Shown here: positions 42,636 through 54,006 of the stretch, piece after piece
Layout of the letters: each line of letters starts with the position of its first letter
Position numbering within the stretch: the stretch's first letter is position 1
Assembly (NCBI RefSeq): GCF_037860835.1
Contig: NZ_JBBEOG010000002.1
Location: 186,001 to 250,000, forward strand
Direction: 5' to 3'
Length of the DNA: 64,000 nucleotides
Origin: Aquipuribacter nitratireducens
Lineage (GTDB): Bacteria; Actinomycetota; Actinomycetes; Actinomycetales; JBBAYJ01
Made by a program: the position numbers and the translations under genes
The notes under the pieces: generated by a model
Told to the model about the DNA's origin: nothing
The model's database searches: none
Seen by the model: only the letters and a program-made list of their open reading frames with translations

Positions 42636-44405
42636 ATGTCTGCCCCAGCCGCCGACCGCCCCGCCACGGAGGCGACCGGCCCCGCCACACCGTCACCCGT
42701 CACACCGCCGGTGGAGCGCGGCCGTTCGATCGAGCCGAGGGTCTTCTGGCCCGCGGCCGCCGTGATCGCCGTCTTCGCCCTGCTCGCGCTCGTCTTCCCC
42801 GGCGCGACGGCCGAGGCGATGAGCGGCGTCCAGGGCGTCGTGCTCGCCGGCTTCGGCTGGTACTACGTGCTCCTCATCGCGGCGTTCGTCGTCTTCTCCG
42901 GCTTCGTCGCGTTCAGCCGCTACGGCGACCTGCGCCTCGGCCGGGACGACGAGGCGCCGGAGTTCGGCCTCCGCAGCTGGTTCGCCATGCTCTTCAGCGC
43001 CGGCATGGGCATCGGGCTCGTGTTCTGGGGCGTCGCCGAGCCGCTCAACCACTTCGCCGCACCGCGTCCCGGCTTCGACGGCACCCAGGCCCAGGCGGGC
43101 GCTCAGGCCATCACGACCACCTACCTTCACTGGGGCGTCCACGCGTGGGCGATCTACGTCGTCGTCGGTCTCGCCATCGCCTACGCCGTGCACCGCAAGG
43201 GCCGGCCGATCTCCATCCGGTGGGCCATCGAGCCGCTCGTCGGCGAGAAGGTCGCCCGCGGCCGCTTCGGCGACGTCATCGACGTCATCGCCGTCGTCGG
43301 CACGCTCTTCGGTGTCGCGACGTCCCTCGGCTTCGGGGTGCTCCAGCTGTCCGCCGGCCTCGACTTCCTCGGGCTGCCCGCGAACACCCCCCTGTGGCAG
43401 ACCGTCCTCATCGCCGCCATCACGGGCCTCGCGGTCCTGTCGGTCGTCACCGGCGTCGCCAAGGGCATCCGGATCCTGTCGAACGTCAACATGGTGCTCG
43501 CGGCGCTCGTCCTGCTCTTCGTGCTGCTCGCCGGGCCCACCCTCTTCCTCCTGCGGGAGTTCGTCGCGAGCCTCGGCCTGTACGCCGCCAACGTCCTGCG
43601 CCTCACGTTCGACACCTCGCCGCTGCAGGGTGAGGCGGGGCAGGCGTGGCAGGCCTCGTGGACGACGTTCTACTGGGGCTGGTGGATGTCGTGGGCGCCG
43701 TTCGTCGGCGTCTTCATCGCCCGCATCTCCCGCGGTCGCACGGTGCGCGAGTTCGTCGTCGGCGTCCTCGCCGTCCCGACGCTCCTGACGTTCCTGTGGT
43801 TCTCCGTGCTCGGGGGCACGGCGCTGTACCGCGAGCTCTTCGGCGAGGGCGGTCTCGTCGGCGCCGAGGGGGCGGTCGACACCAACACGTCGTTGTTCCT
43901 CATGCTCGACGGCCTGCCGTTCGGCGCGGTCGTCAGCGTCGTCGCGCTCGTCCTCATCGTGACGTTCTTCGTCACCTCGTCGGACTCCGGCTCCCTCGTC
44001 GTCGACATGCTCGCCTCGGGCGGCAACACGAACCCGCCCACGTGGAGCCGCGTCATGTGGGCCGTCCTCGAGGGCGTCGTCGCCGCCGCGCTCCTCATCG
44101 TCGGGGCCGTCACCGGCGCGACCAGCGGGCTCAGCGCGCTGCAGACCACGGCGATCGTCATCGCGCTGCCGTTCTCCTTCGTCATGATCATGATGATGGT
44201 CGCGACGCTGCGGGCGTTCCGGGAGGAGTGGGCGGAGGTCGACCACCGCCGTCGCCGACGGCGGACGAAGCGGCTCGCCGCCGACGTCGCCGCGGAGCTG
44301 GAGAACGACGGCCGGGTCGACGGGCTCGGCCCGGACGACCACCCGGGCAGCGTCGCCGCCGGCGCCCGGACCCCCGCCGGCACCGGACCACGCGAACGCC
44401 CATAG
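42636..44405 (+). CDS. BCCT-family betaine/carnitine/choline transporter
   Basis: This 589-residue protein has about twelve helices with the BCCT glycine stretch FSAGMGIGLVFWGVAEPL, the tryptophan-rich signature TTFYWGWWMSWAPFVGVFIARISRGRT and SSDSGS near helix 10. It imports osmolytes such as glycine betaine with Na+ or H+. The cytoplasmic C-terminal tail is long and charged, the region that senses osmotic state in BetP. GAGGAG lies six bases before ATG 42636. Confidence 0.94.
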   Translation: MSAPAADRPATEATGPATPSPVTPPVERGRSIEPRVFWPAAAVIAVFALLALVFPGATAEAMSGVQGVVLAGFGWYYVLLIAAFVVFSGFVAFSRYGDLRLGRDDEAPEFGLRSWFAMLFSAGMGIGLVFWGVAEPLNHFAAPRPGFDGTQAQAGAQAITTTYLHWGVHAWAIYVVVGLAIAYAVHRKGRPISIRWAIEPLVGEKVARGRFGDVIDVIAVVGTLFGVATSLGFGVLQLSAGLDFLGLPANTPLWQTVLIAAITGLAVLSVVTGVAKGIRILSNVNMVLAALVLLFVLLAGPTLFLLREFVASLGLYAANVLRLTFDTSPLQGEAGQAWQASWTTFYWGWWMSWAPFVGVFIARISRGRTVREFVVGVLAVPTLLTFLWFSVLGGTALYRELFGEGGLVGAEGAVDTNTSLFLMLDGLPFGAVVSVVALVLIVTFFVTSSDSGSLVVDMLASGGNTNPPTWSRVMWAVLEGVVAAALLIVGAVTGATSGLSALQTTAIVIALPFSFVMIMMMVATLRAFREEWAEVDHRRRRRRTKRLAADVAAELENDGRVDGLGPDDHPGSVAAGARTPAGTGPRERP

Positions 44406-44452
44406 CGGGCGCGAGGCACGGGGCGCGGGCCCGAGCGTGACAGCCTGGGCCC

Positions 44453-44908
44453 GTGCCCCACGTCCCGCCCACCCGCACCCGGCTCGTCGTCGGCGCCGCC
44501 GTCGTCGACGACCTCGACCGGCCGACCCGGCTCCTCGCGGCGCGGCGCAACGCCCCGGCCGCCCTCGCCGGGTTCTGGGAGTTCCCCGGCGGCAAGGTCG
44601 ACCCCGGCGAGACGGCCGAGGAGGCCCTGCACCGCGAGCTCGACGAGGAGCTCGGCGTCCGGGTCCGCACCGGGGAGGAGGTCCTCGGCGCAGGCTGCGT
44701 CGACGACCCCGACCACGGGAGGGTGTGGCCGCTCACCGGGGAGCTCGTCCTGCGGCTGTGGCTCGCCGAGGCGGTCGACGGCACGAGCGCCCGCCCTCTC
44801 GCCGACCACGACGAGCTGCGCTGGCTCACGGCCCACGACCTGTGGACCGTGCCGTGGCTGCCTGCGGACGCCCTCGCCCTCCGCCGGATCGAGCAGCTCC
44901 TCACCTGA
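44453..44908 (+). CDS. MutT-type Nudix hydrolase
   Basis: This 151-residue protein has a complete Nudix box [20 protein letters not shown] followed by ELG at about residues 45-67, preceded by [18 protein letters not shown], the pattern of MutT 8-oxo-dGTP pyrophosphatases. Sanitising oxidised nucleotides is the likely job, though CTP or other nucleotides are possible. It starts with GTG 44453 and ends 16 bases before typA. Confidence 0.88.
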   Translation: MPHVPPTRTRLVVGAAVVDDLDRPTRLLAARRNAPAALAGFWEFPGGKVDPGETAEEALHRELDEELGVRVRTGEEVLGAGCVDDPDHGRVWPLTGELVLRLWLAEAVDGTSARPLADHDELRWLTAHDLWTVPWLPADALALRRIEQLLT

Positions 44909-44924
44909 GGCACACTGGTCGCCC

Positions 44925-46838
<1,914 letters not shown>

Positions 46839-46845
46839 GCGGGCC

Positions 46846-46879
46846 GCCCGGGCGAGGGACCTTGGTCCCTCGCCCGGGC
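46846..46879 (+). terminator. strong hairpin terminator after typA
   Basis: GCCCGGGCGAGGGACC (46846-46861) pairs perfectly with GGTCCCTCGCCCGGGC (46864-46879), a 16-bp stem with a two-base loop, eight bases after the typA stop. No U-run follows, as is common in high-GC actinobacteria. Confidence 0.85.
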
Positions 46880-46904
46880 CGGGGGACCACCCGAGGCTGA
46901 GGGC

Positions 46905-47474
46905 ATGGACATGCTCGACGTCCGTCGCCCCGGCGACGGGTCCGACCACCGGCTGCACCCCCTCGCGTTCGTCGCGGGTGGCGTCGTCCTCCTGGGCGCG
47001 CTGCTGACGGCGGTCCCCTCCTTCCTCGGGGTGCTCCTCGACTCCGGGGTACCGGTCTGGGGTCGTCTCCTCAACCTCGTCCTGTTCGTGGTGCCCATCG
47101 GTGTCGCGGGCTACGGGGGGCTCCTCGTCCTCCTCCGGGGTCTCGGGCGTCGCGGCCGGGCCGGTGCGTGGCCGGCGAGCCGCTCAGGGCTCGTCGCGGT
47201 GACGCTGCTCGCCGTCGTGGTCGTGGCAGCGTCCCTCGGTGCGCTGCTCGTCGCCCTCGACGTCGCAGGAGCGCAGGGGGCAGAGAGCTTCTGGGAGGCC
47301 GGACCGGCCGCGTGGCTCGTGGTGCTCGCGTGGGGGGCGGGGGCAGGTGCACTCCTCAGCGGGCTCCTCGCCCTGCTGGTCGGCCGCGACCGCGCGGGCG
47401 CCGTGTGGGTGGCCGTCGCCGCTGGGTGGGTCGTCACCGTCTTCGGGGTGGGGGAGGTGCTCGTCCCGCACTGA
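46905..47474 (+). CDS. four-helix membrane protein of unknown function
   Basis: This 189-residue protein has four strongly hydrophobic segments (about residues 20-45, 52-78, 92-115 and 130-160) with short loops and no recognised family motif. ATG 46905 lies six bases after GAGGCT, which could serve as a weak -10 box. It sits behind the typA terminator and converges on a voltage-sensor-like gene. Confidence 0.7.
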   Translation: MDMLDVRRPGDGSDHRLHPLAFVAGGVVLLGALLTAVPSFLGVLLDSGVPVWGRLLNLVLFVVPIGVAGYGGLLVLLRGLGRRGRAGAWPASRSGLVAVTLLAVVVVAASLGALLVALDVAGAQGAESFWEAGPAAWLVVLAWGAGAGALLSGLLALLVGRDRAGAVWVAVAAGWVVTVFGVGEVLVPH

Positions 47475-47485
47475 CCGCGCGCGGT

Positions 47486-48112
47486 TCAGTCGTCGTCGCC
47501 CCGGCGCAGCGTGACGAAGGTCGCGACGCCGAGCAGCAGGCCCGCGACGACGACGAGCACCGTCCCCGGGACCGGACCGAGGACGGCGCCCACGGCGTCC
47601 TCGACCAGCAGCCGGGACCGGCTCGTCGGGTCCGACAGGACCGCGGCGACGAAGACGGCGACGACGACGCCCGCGCCGATCGTCAGCACCGCCGACCAGC
47701 GGCTGCTGAGCCCGGCGCGCTGCCGCACCCTGCGCGCCGCCGACACGATCCGGCCCGCCCGCAGCACCCGCAGCGCGCCGAGGGCGCGCACGAGCCGGAG
47801 CAGCTGGACCGGTCCGAGCGCGAGGACGACCGCCGCGACCGTGAGCAGGGTGAGCCCCACGAGCCACCAGTTCTCCCGCAGCCACCGCAGCCGGGAGCGA
47901 CCGACGAGCAGGAGCACGAGGGTCTCGCCGACGAGCACGGCCCCCGCGAGCCAGTTCGCGACGGTGCCCACCGTCGCGTACGGCTCCTCCAGCAGCGTGA
48001 GCCACACCGCCGGCACCGAGACGAGCGCCGCCACGAGGACCGGCACCGCGAGACGGCGCTCCCAGCGCTGCCGGCGCGGGTCCGCCTCGGGGTCCTGCGG
48101 GTCGTCTGCCAC
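47486..48112 (-). CDS. voltage-sensor-like membrane protein without a recognisable pore filter
   Basis: This 208-residue protein resembles small voltage-gated channels: several hydrophobic helices, an S4-like segment with arginines every three to four positions (LLRLVRALGALRVLRAGRIV, continuing SAARRVRQ), then two more helices. The potassium filter (TVGYG or similar) is absent between the last two helices; instead there is VEDAVGAVLGPVPG. It may be a proton/voltage sensor or a degenerate channel. GTG 48112 follows AGGG at eight bases. Confidence 0.7.
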   Translation of the reverse strand: MADDPQDPEADPRRQRWERRLAVPVLVAALVSVPAVWLTLLEEPYATVGTVANWLAGAVLVGETLVLLLVGRSRLRWLRENWWLVGLTLLTVAAVVLALGPVQLLRLVRALGALRVLRAGRIVSAARRVRQRAGLSSRWSAVLTIGAGVVVAVFVAAVLSDPTSRSRLLVEDAVGAVLGPVPGTVLVVVAGLLLGVATFVTLRRGDDD

Positions 48113-48181
48113 CTCCTCGACCCTGGCGAGCGGGCGCGACGACGTCCACCCGGGGTGCCGCCACCCGGAAGACTGTCCGGC

Positions 48182-49174
48182 GTGACCCCCGAGGCGCTGC
48201 GGCTGCTGCTCGTCCACGCGCACCCCGACGACGAGACCCTCACCATGGGCGCCACGATCGCCGCGGCGCTCGACCACGGGCACCGGGTCGTGCTCGTGAC
48301 GTGCACGAGGGGGGAGGAGGGGGAGGTCATCGGGGCCGCCCACGCCCACCGCACGAGCGCGCGGGACGACACCCTCGGCACGCACCGCGAGACCGAGCTC
48401 GCCGACGCCCTCGCGGCGCTCGCGGCACCCGGCGACGCCGTCGTCCACCACTGGCTCGACGCCCTGCCGGGCGACGGGCGGCGGACGTGGCCGACGTACC
48501 GGGACTCGGGGATGGCCGTCCTGCCCGGCGGTCGGGCAGGCGTCCCCCCGGACGTGCGACCCGACGCATTCGCCGTCGCCGACCTCGACGAGGCGGCGGA
48601 CCGGCTCGCGCGCCTGGTGTCGGGCGAGCGTCCCCACGTCGTCCTCACGTACGACGAGGACGGCGGGTACGGCCACCCCGACCACGTCATGGCCCACCGG
48701 GTGGCCCTGCGGGCCGTCGAGCTCGCGGCCGACGCGCCGGAGGCCCCGTGGGACGTGCCGCTGGTCCTCGCCGCCGCCGGCGACCTCGACGACCTGAGGG
48801 CGTGGCTGCGGGCGCACCCCGACCCGCGGGCGTGGGACCCCACCGGGCCCCTCCCGCACCTCTACGTCGCCCCCGAGCGGCTCGACGCCGCCGTGCCCGC
48901 GCAGCCCTGGCTGCCGCGGAAGGTCGCCGCCCTGCGCGCCCTGCCGACGCAGGTGACCGTGGAGGAGCCGGCAGGACCCGGTGCCCGCTTCGTCCTGTCG
49001 AACGACGTCCCCCAGCCGCTCAGCGGCCTCGAGCGCTACCGCCTCCTGCGTCCCGTCGCCGCGGACGCCGCGGAACAGGTCCCGCGCACGACCGCCGCCG
49101 ACCCGCTCGCCGCGCTCACCGCCCTCGTCCACGGTGCGTCACCGACCGTGCCGGACGCTGCGCCGCCCGGGTGA
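48182..49174 (+). CDS. mshB: PIG-L deacetylase, mycothiol MshB type
   Basis: This 330-residue zinc hydrolase has the metal-binding AHPDDE at residues 13-18 and the downstream GHPDH motif, in the arrangement of MshB (GlcNAc-inositol deacetylase of mycothiol synthesis). Mca, the mycothiol-conjugate amidase, is the close alternative. AAGACT ends seven bases before GTG 48182, so it may be leaderless. Its place between typA and the dap genes matches the mycobacterial order. Confidence 0.85.
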   Translation: MTPEALRLLLVHAHPDDETLTMGATIAAALDHGHRVVLVTCTRGEEGEVIGAAHAHRTSARDDTLGTHRETELADALAALAAPGDAVVHHWLDALPGDGRRTWPTYRDSGMAVLPGGRAGVPPDVRPDAFAVADLDEAADRLARLVSGERPHVVLTYDEDGGYGHPDHVMAHRVALRAVELAADAPEAPWDVPLVLAAAGDLDDLRAWLRAHPDPRAWDPTGPLPHLYVAPERLDAAVPAQPWLPRKVAALRALPTQVTVEEPAGPGARFVLSNDVPQPLSGLERYRLLRPVAADAAEQVPRTTAADPLAALTALVHGASPTVPDAAPPG

Positions 49175-49298
49175 ACCGTCACGACGTCCGTGCAGGTCAG
49201 CGCCCCGGGGCGGGTTCGGTCGGGTGTCGTCGCCCCGCGCCGCGGGCAAGGCTGAGGGGCGGGGGTGCGACAGGCCCCCGGACGCCGAGGAGGTCACC

Positions 49299-51269
49299 GT
49301 GAGCAGCCCCACCCCCGCCCCCGTGCGCCGCTCGACCGCCGACGTGGGCGTGGCCCGCGAGCGGCTGCGGCAGCGTCGCCTCGTCCGGGTCGCGCTCTGG
49401 CTGTCCCCGCTCCTCGCGTGGCTCACGTGGCGCGCCGTCATCGGCGCGCCCGCCCTGCCGCGGCTGCCGTACGTCGACCCGATGTACGTCATCGTCGGGC
49501 TCTTCTTCGTCGTCCTCCTCGTGTCCCTCGTCGGCATGCAGCTCGTCGCCCGGCGCAGCCCGCACGTCACGTACCGGCCCGAGCAGATCGACGTCCGCCT
49601 CGACGACGTCAAGGGGCTCGGCCCGGTCCGCGACGAGGTCTCGCGCACGCTCGACCTGTTCCTCGCCGGCCGCTCGTTCCGCGACGAGCTCGGCGGCACC
49701 CCCCGGCGCGGGGTCCTCTTCGAGGGCCCGCCCGGCACGGGCAAGACGTACACGGCGAAGGCGCTCGCGAAGGAGGCGGGCGTCCCCTTCCTGTTCGTGT
49801 CGGCCACGTCGTTCCAGTCGATGTACTACGGGGCGACGGCGGGCAAGATCCGCAGCTACTTCGCCGCGCTCCGCAAGGCGGCGCGCGCCGAGGGCGGCGC
49901 CATCGGCTTCATCGAGGAGATCGACGCCATCGCCACCGTCCGCGGCGGGATGAGCGCGACCCCCGCCCCTGCGGGCCTCGCCCCGGCGGTCGCCCCGGGG
50001 TCCGCGGCCGCCTGCTGCGGCGGGCTCGAGGGCCTGCCCGGCGCGCCGGGGAACCAGGTGCGGGTGGCGTCCGCGGCGGAGCCGGCCGGGCTGGTCCGCA
50101 GCGCCGCCGGCATGACGAGCGAGGGCGTCGGCGGGGTCGTCAACGAGCTCCTCGTCCAGATGCAGTCCTTCGACACGCCGTCCGGCTGGGAGAAGCTCCT
50201 CACCCGCCTCGTCGACGCGTGCAACCTCCTCCTGCCGGAGCACCGCCAGATCCGCCGGCCGCGCACCACCACCCCGGACGTCCTCCTCATCGCCGCCACC
50301 AACCGCGCCGACAACCTCGACCCCGCGCTCCTGCGACCCGGCCGCTTCGACCGGAGGCTGTCCTTCGACGCGCCGGACAAGGCGGGCCGCCGCGAGATCG
50401 TCGACTTCTACCTCGACCGGAAGGCCCACACTCCCGACCTCGACGACCCCGAGCGCCGCGACGCCCTGTGCGGCGTCACCCAGGGCTACACCCCCGTGAT
50501 GATCGAGAACCTGCTCGACGAGGCCCTCGTCAACGCCGTCAAGCGGGGCGCGCGCGCCATGACGTGGGCCGACGTCGAGCAGGCCCGCCTGCTCGTCGAG
50601 GTCGGGCTCGGCCACCCGGTCGGCTACACCGAGCACGAGAAGCGCCTCATCGCGACGCACGAGGCCGGCCACGCGACGGTCGCGTGGCTGGTCGCGGCCC
50701 ACAGGCGACTGGAGATCCTCACGATCGTCAAGCGGGCGAGCGCCCTCGGCCTGCTCGCCCACGGCGACCGGGACGACGTCTACACGCGCTCGCGCCACGA
50801 GCTCGAGGGACTCGTCCAGATCGCCATGGGCGGGCAGGTCGCGGAGGAGCTGTTCTTCGACGACGTCTCCACCGGGCCGGGCGGGGACCTGCTGTACGCG
50901 ACGGACGTCGCCGCGCAGATGGTGGGAGCCGCCGGCATGGGCGACAGCCTCGTGTCGCTCGCGGGCGCCGGCGGCGGGCCCTTCGGCGGCTCCCTCACCT
51001 CACGGGTGCTAGGCGACCGGGAGGCGCGCACGGAGGTCGACCGGCTGCTCCACGCCCAGAAGGCCCGCACCCGCGGGCTCCTCGCGGCGAACCGGCACCT
51101 CGTCGCGGCCCTGCGCGACGCCCTCCTCGAGCGGCACGAGCTCATCGGGCACGAGATCACCGACGTGCTCGAGGCGGCGGCCCGGACGGGGGAGCCCGAG
51201 CCCGTGCGCGTCGTCGACCTCCGTCACCACCGCGACGCCCGTGAGCCCGCCGGTGTCGCCGACGCCTAG
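49299..51269 (+). CDS. FtsH-like membrane AAA protease with an enlarged AAA module
   Basis: This 656-residue protein has two N-terminal helices (about 30-50 and 62-84), Walker A GPPGTGKT at 143-150, Walker B IGFIEEID at 202-209 (first acidic residue Glu instead of Asp), pore segment MYYGAT near 175, second-region ATNRADNLDPALLRPGRFDRR at 333-353, and the M41 zinc site HEAGH at 454-458 with Asp530. About 90 extra residues, including a Cys-Cys and glycine/proline-rich segment, lie between Walker B and ATN compared with ordinary FtsH. It probably degrades membrane or regulatory proteins. Good GAGGAGG site before GTG 49299. Confidence 0.88.
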   Translation: MSSPTPAPVRRSTADVGVARERLRQRRLVRVALWLSPLLAWLTWRAVIGAPALPRLPYVDPMYVIVGLFFVVLLVSLVGMQLVARRSPHVTYRPEQIDVRLDDVKGLGPVRDEVSRTLDLFLAGRSFRDELGGTPRRGVLFEGPPGTGKTYTAKALAKEAGVPFLFVSATSFQSMYYGATAGKIRSYFAALRKAARAEGGAIGFIEEIDAIATVRGGMSATPAPAGLAPAVAPGSAAACCGGLEGLPGAPGNQVRVASAAEPAGLVRSAAGMTSEGVGGVVNELLVQMQSFDTPSGWEKLLTRLVDACNLLLPEHRQIRRPRTTTPDVLLIAATNRADNLDPALLRPGRFDRRLSFDAPDKAGRREIVDFYLDRKAHTPDLDDPERRDALCGVTQGYTPVMIENLLDEALVNAVKRGARAMTWADVEQARLLVEVGLGHPVGYTEHEKRLIATHEAGHATVAWLVAAHRRLEILTIVKRASALGLLAHGDRDDVYTRSRHELEGLVQIAMGGQVAEELFFDDVSTGPGGDLLYATDVAAQMVGAAGMGDSLVSLAGAGGGPFGGSLTSRVLGDREARTEVDRLLHAQKARTRGLLAANRHLVAALRDALLERHELIGHEITDVLEAAARTGEPEPVRVVDLRHHRDAREPAGVADA

Positions 51270-51272
51270 CCT
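51267..51272 (+). promoter_or_regulatory. -10 element, leaderless promoter of the small membrane-protein gene
   Basis: TAGCCT overlaps the end of the FtsH-like gene and ends six bases before GTG 51279. Confidence 0.45.
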
Positions 51273-51278
51273 GGGCGG

Positions 51279-51716
51279 GTGCCCCGCCCTCCGCTGACCC
51301 CCGCCGCGGTGGGCCGGCTCGCCGCGGTCGGCCTGCTCGGCGTCCTCACCGTGTGGCTCGGCACCGCGCAGCACCTCGCCCGCACGGAGGTCCTCGGCGT
51401 GCTCGTGCCGACGGGGCTGCTCCTCGCGCTCGCCCTCGTGGTCGCGACCGACGTGGCCGTTGCCGCGGCGGTCCCGCCTCGCGCCCGGCCGGGACCCACC
51501 GCGCACCTGCTCGCGCTCGTCGCCGGTCGGCTCGCCGGTCTGCTCGTCCTCCTGCCCCCGACGCCCGAGGGCGACCTCGTCCTCACCGGCCTGCCCGTGA
51601 CGACCGTGTGGCTGCTCGTCGCCGTCCTGCTGCCCGCGTTCGCCGCGCCGCTGCTCGGTGCGGTCGAGGCGGCGCGGGCGGCACGGGCGATGGCCGCCCG
51701 GGGGCCGGGCACGTGA
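51279..51716 (+). CDS. four-helix membrane protein of unknown function
   Basis: This 145-residue protein has four hydrophobic segments (about residues 10-26, 36-62, 74-92 and 103-130) and no recognised motif. It starts nine bases after the FtsH-like protease and overlaps the flavin reductase gene by four bases, so it belongs to that operon or begins from its own leaderless promoter. It might be a protease partner or substrate. Confidence 0.7.
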   Translation: MPRPPLTPAAVGRLAAVGLLGVLTVWLGTAQHLARTEVLGVLVPTGLLLALALVVATDVAVAAAVPPRARPGPTAHLLALVAGRLAGLLVLLPPTPEGDLVLTGLPVTTVWLLVAVLLPAFAAPLLGAVEAARAARAMAARGPGT

Positions 51717-52201
51717 CGGACCCGCAGGAGTACCGCAGCGCCGTCGCCCGCTTCGCCACCGGTGTCACCGTCGTGACCGTCCCGGGACGGCACCCCCACG
51801 CCATGACGGCCAACGCCGTCGCGTCGGTGAGCCTCGAGCCGCCGACCCTGCTCGTGTGCCTCGAGCAGGACGCGAGGGTGCACGACGCCGCCCTGGAGGA
51901 GGGGCGGCTCGGCGTGAGCGTGCTGGCCGCGGACCAGCAGCCGGTCGCCGCGTGGCTCGCGACCCGCGGCCGGCCCTCCCTCGGTCAGCTCGACCGCGTG
52001 CCGCACCACAGCGGCCCGGTCCTCGGCGTTCCGCTGGTCGACGGGGCGCTCGCGACGTTCGAGTGCGAGGTCGTCGCAGCCCACCCCGTCGCCACGCACA
52101 CCGTGGTCGTCGCCGAGGTCCGTGGCGTCGGCGGGGACGCCCCGGCCGCGGACCCGCTGCTGTGGTTCGCGTCGGCGTACCGGGGGCTGTCGCCCGGCTG
52201 A
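51713..52201 (+). CDS. flavin reductase-like domain protein
   Basis: This 162-residue protein has the flavin-reductase fold starting EYRSAVARFATGVTVVTV, with FMN-contact segments MTANAVASVSLEPPTLLVCL and FECEVVAAHPVATHTVVVAEV. Such proteins supply reduced flavin to a monooxygenase or bind FMN as reductases themselves. No partner monooxygenase is adjacent. The GTG overlaps the preceding stop. Confidence 0.88.
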   Translation: MTDPQEYRSAVARFATGVTVVTVPGRHPHAMTANAVASVSLEPPTLLVCLEQDARVHDAALEEGRLGVSVLAADQQPVAAWLATRGRPSLGQLDRVPHHSGPVLGVPLVDGALATFECEVVAAHPVATHTVVVAEVRGVGGDAPAADPLLWFASAYRGLSPG

Positions 52202-52263
52202 CCTATCCTGGGCAGCTGCGGGGGGCAGCAGCGCCCCCGCGCGCGACGACACGCGGAGATCCC

Positions 52264-54006
52264 ATGAGTGCCCGGACCGAGTCCCTCCGACAGCCCGTCG
52301 GCGACCCCGGCGCCGACGCCGGCCGCCGTGGCCGTCGCGGGATCGTGCTCGCGGTCCTCGCCGTGCTCGTCGTCCTCGCAGGGGTCTACGTCGGGGCCGC
52401 GTACGCCCTCGCCGACCGGGTCCCGTTCGGCACCACGGTCGCGGGGGAGGACGTCGGGGGGCTCTCCGCCGCCGACGCCGTCGCGCGCCTCGAGGCCTCC
52501 GTCGGGCAGGCCGCCGCCGAGCCCGTGCCCGTGCAGGTCGACGACGACACCGACCTCCTCGACCCCACCGAGGCCGGACTCGGGCTCGACCTCGAGGCGA
52601 CCGTCGACTCCGTCACGGGGTTCTCCCTCGCGCCGCAGCGGATGTGGCGCCACGTCGTGGGCGCCGGGCGCCTGCCGGTCGAGACCACGGCGGACGACGC
52701 CGCGCTCACCGCCGCCCTCGAGGACGTCGCGGCGCGGACCGACCGCGAACCGGTCGACGGCACCGTCGCGTTCGACGGCACCGACGTCGTCGCCGGCGAC
52801 CCCGTCGAGGGCCGTGCGCTCGACGTCGTCGCCGCCGCCGACCTCGTCGAGGAGCGCTGGTTCGCGGCGGACGAGCCGATCGTCCTGCCGGCGGACACGG
52901 TCCCCGTCGACGTCACGCAGGCCGAGACCGACGCCGCGGTGCAGGTCGCCGAGGCCGCGCTCGCCGCGCCGCTCACGGTCGTCGTCGACGAGCGCGAGGT
53001 CGCGCTGGAACCGGCGGCCCTCGCCCCCGCGCTCGCGATGAGCCCGACCGGCGGCGACCTCGCCCTCACGGTCGACGGGGCGGCGCTGCGGGAGGCGCTG
53101 CTCGCCGCCGACCCGGAGCTCGAGGCCGAGCCCCGGGACGCCTCGGTCCGCCTGTCCGGTGGCAGGCCCGAGATCGTGCCGGCCCGCAACGGCCTCACGC
53201 TGCCGCCGGAGGAGCTCGCGGCCGCGGCCCTGCCCGCGCTCGCGCCGGACGCCGAGCGCCGCGCCGTCGTCGAGGACGCCGTCGTCGAGCCGGAGACCAC
53301 GACGGCGGAGGTCGAGGCCCTCGGCATCACCGAGGTCGTCTCGACGTTCTCCACGCCGTACCCGGACAACCCGCCCCGCACGAACAACCTCCGCGTGGCC
53401 GCCGAGACCATCCGCGGGACCCTCCTGGAACCGGGCGACGTGTTCGACCTCAACGAGATCCTCGGCGAGCGCACCCGTGCGAAGGGCTACCAGGCCGCCG
53501 GCGTCATCAGCAACGGCCGCTTCACCGAGGGGGTCGGCGGCGGCGTGTCGCAGGTCGCGACGACCACGTACAACGCGGCGTTCTTCGCCGGGCTCGAGGT
53601 CCTCGACTTCAAGCCCCACAGCTACTACATCTCCCGCTACCCCGTGGGGCGGGAGTCGACGCTCAACTACTCCCCGCCCGTCGACATGCGCTTCCGCAAC
53701 GACACCGACACCGGCATCCTCGTCGACGCCTCGGTCGGGGGCGGCGAGATCACGGTGACGTTCTGGGGCACGAAGACGTGGGACGTGGAGTCCGTCACGT
53801 CCCCGCGCCGCGACGTGGAGGAGGGTGGCGTCACGTACGACGACTCGCCCGACTGCGAGCCGCAGGCCGCCAACACCGGGTTCACGGTCGACACCACCCG
53901 CATCTGGAAGGACCTCGACACCGGCGAGGAGGTCAAGCGCGAGACGAACACGTGGCGCTACTCCACCGGCGACCGCATCATCTGCGGGGAGGACCCGGAC
54001 GCGTAG
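52264..54006 (+). CDS. VanW-family protein with peptidoglycan-binding-like repeats (YoaR type)
   Basis: This 580-residue protein has one N-terminal transmembrane helix (about residues 28-50), two repeats of the peptidoglycan-binding-4 type (about 55-290), and a VanW domain (about 360-560) with EVVSTFSTPYP, NLRVAAETIRGTLLEPGDVFDLNE and GGGVSQVATTTYNAAFFAGLE. It is probably anchored outside the membrane and acts on the wall; VanW function is unresolved. TATCCT at 52203-52208 could be its promoter. Confidence 0.9.
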   Translation: MSARTESLRQPVGDPGADAGRRGRRGIVLAVLAVLVVLAGVYVGAAYALADRVPFGTTVAGEDVGGLSAADAVARLEASVGQAAAEPVPVQVDDDTDLLDPTEAGLGLDLEATVDSVTGFSLAPQRMWRHVVGAGRLPVETTADDAALTAALEDVAARTDREPVDGTVAFDGTDVVAGDPVEGRALDVVAAADLVEERWFAADEPIVLPADTVPVDVTQAETDAAVQVAEAALAAPLTVVVDEREVALEPAALAPALAMSPTGGDLALTVDGAALREALLAADPELEAEPRDASVRLSGGRPEIVPARNGLTLPPEELAAAALPALAPDAERRAVVEDAVVEPETTTAEVEALGITEVVSTFSTPYPDNPPRTNNLRVAAETIRGTLLEPGDVFDLNEILGERTRAKGYQAAGVISNGRFTEGVGGGVSQVATTTYNAAFFAGLEVLDFKPHSYYISRYPVGRESTLNYSPPVDMRFRNDTDTGILVDASVGGGEITVTFWGTKTWDVESVTSPRRDVEEGGVTYDDSPDCEPQAANTGFTVDTTRIWKDLDTGEEVKRETNTWRYSTGDRIICGEDPDA

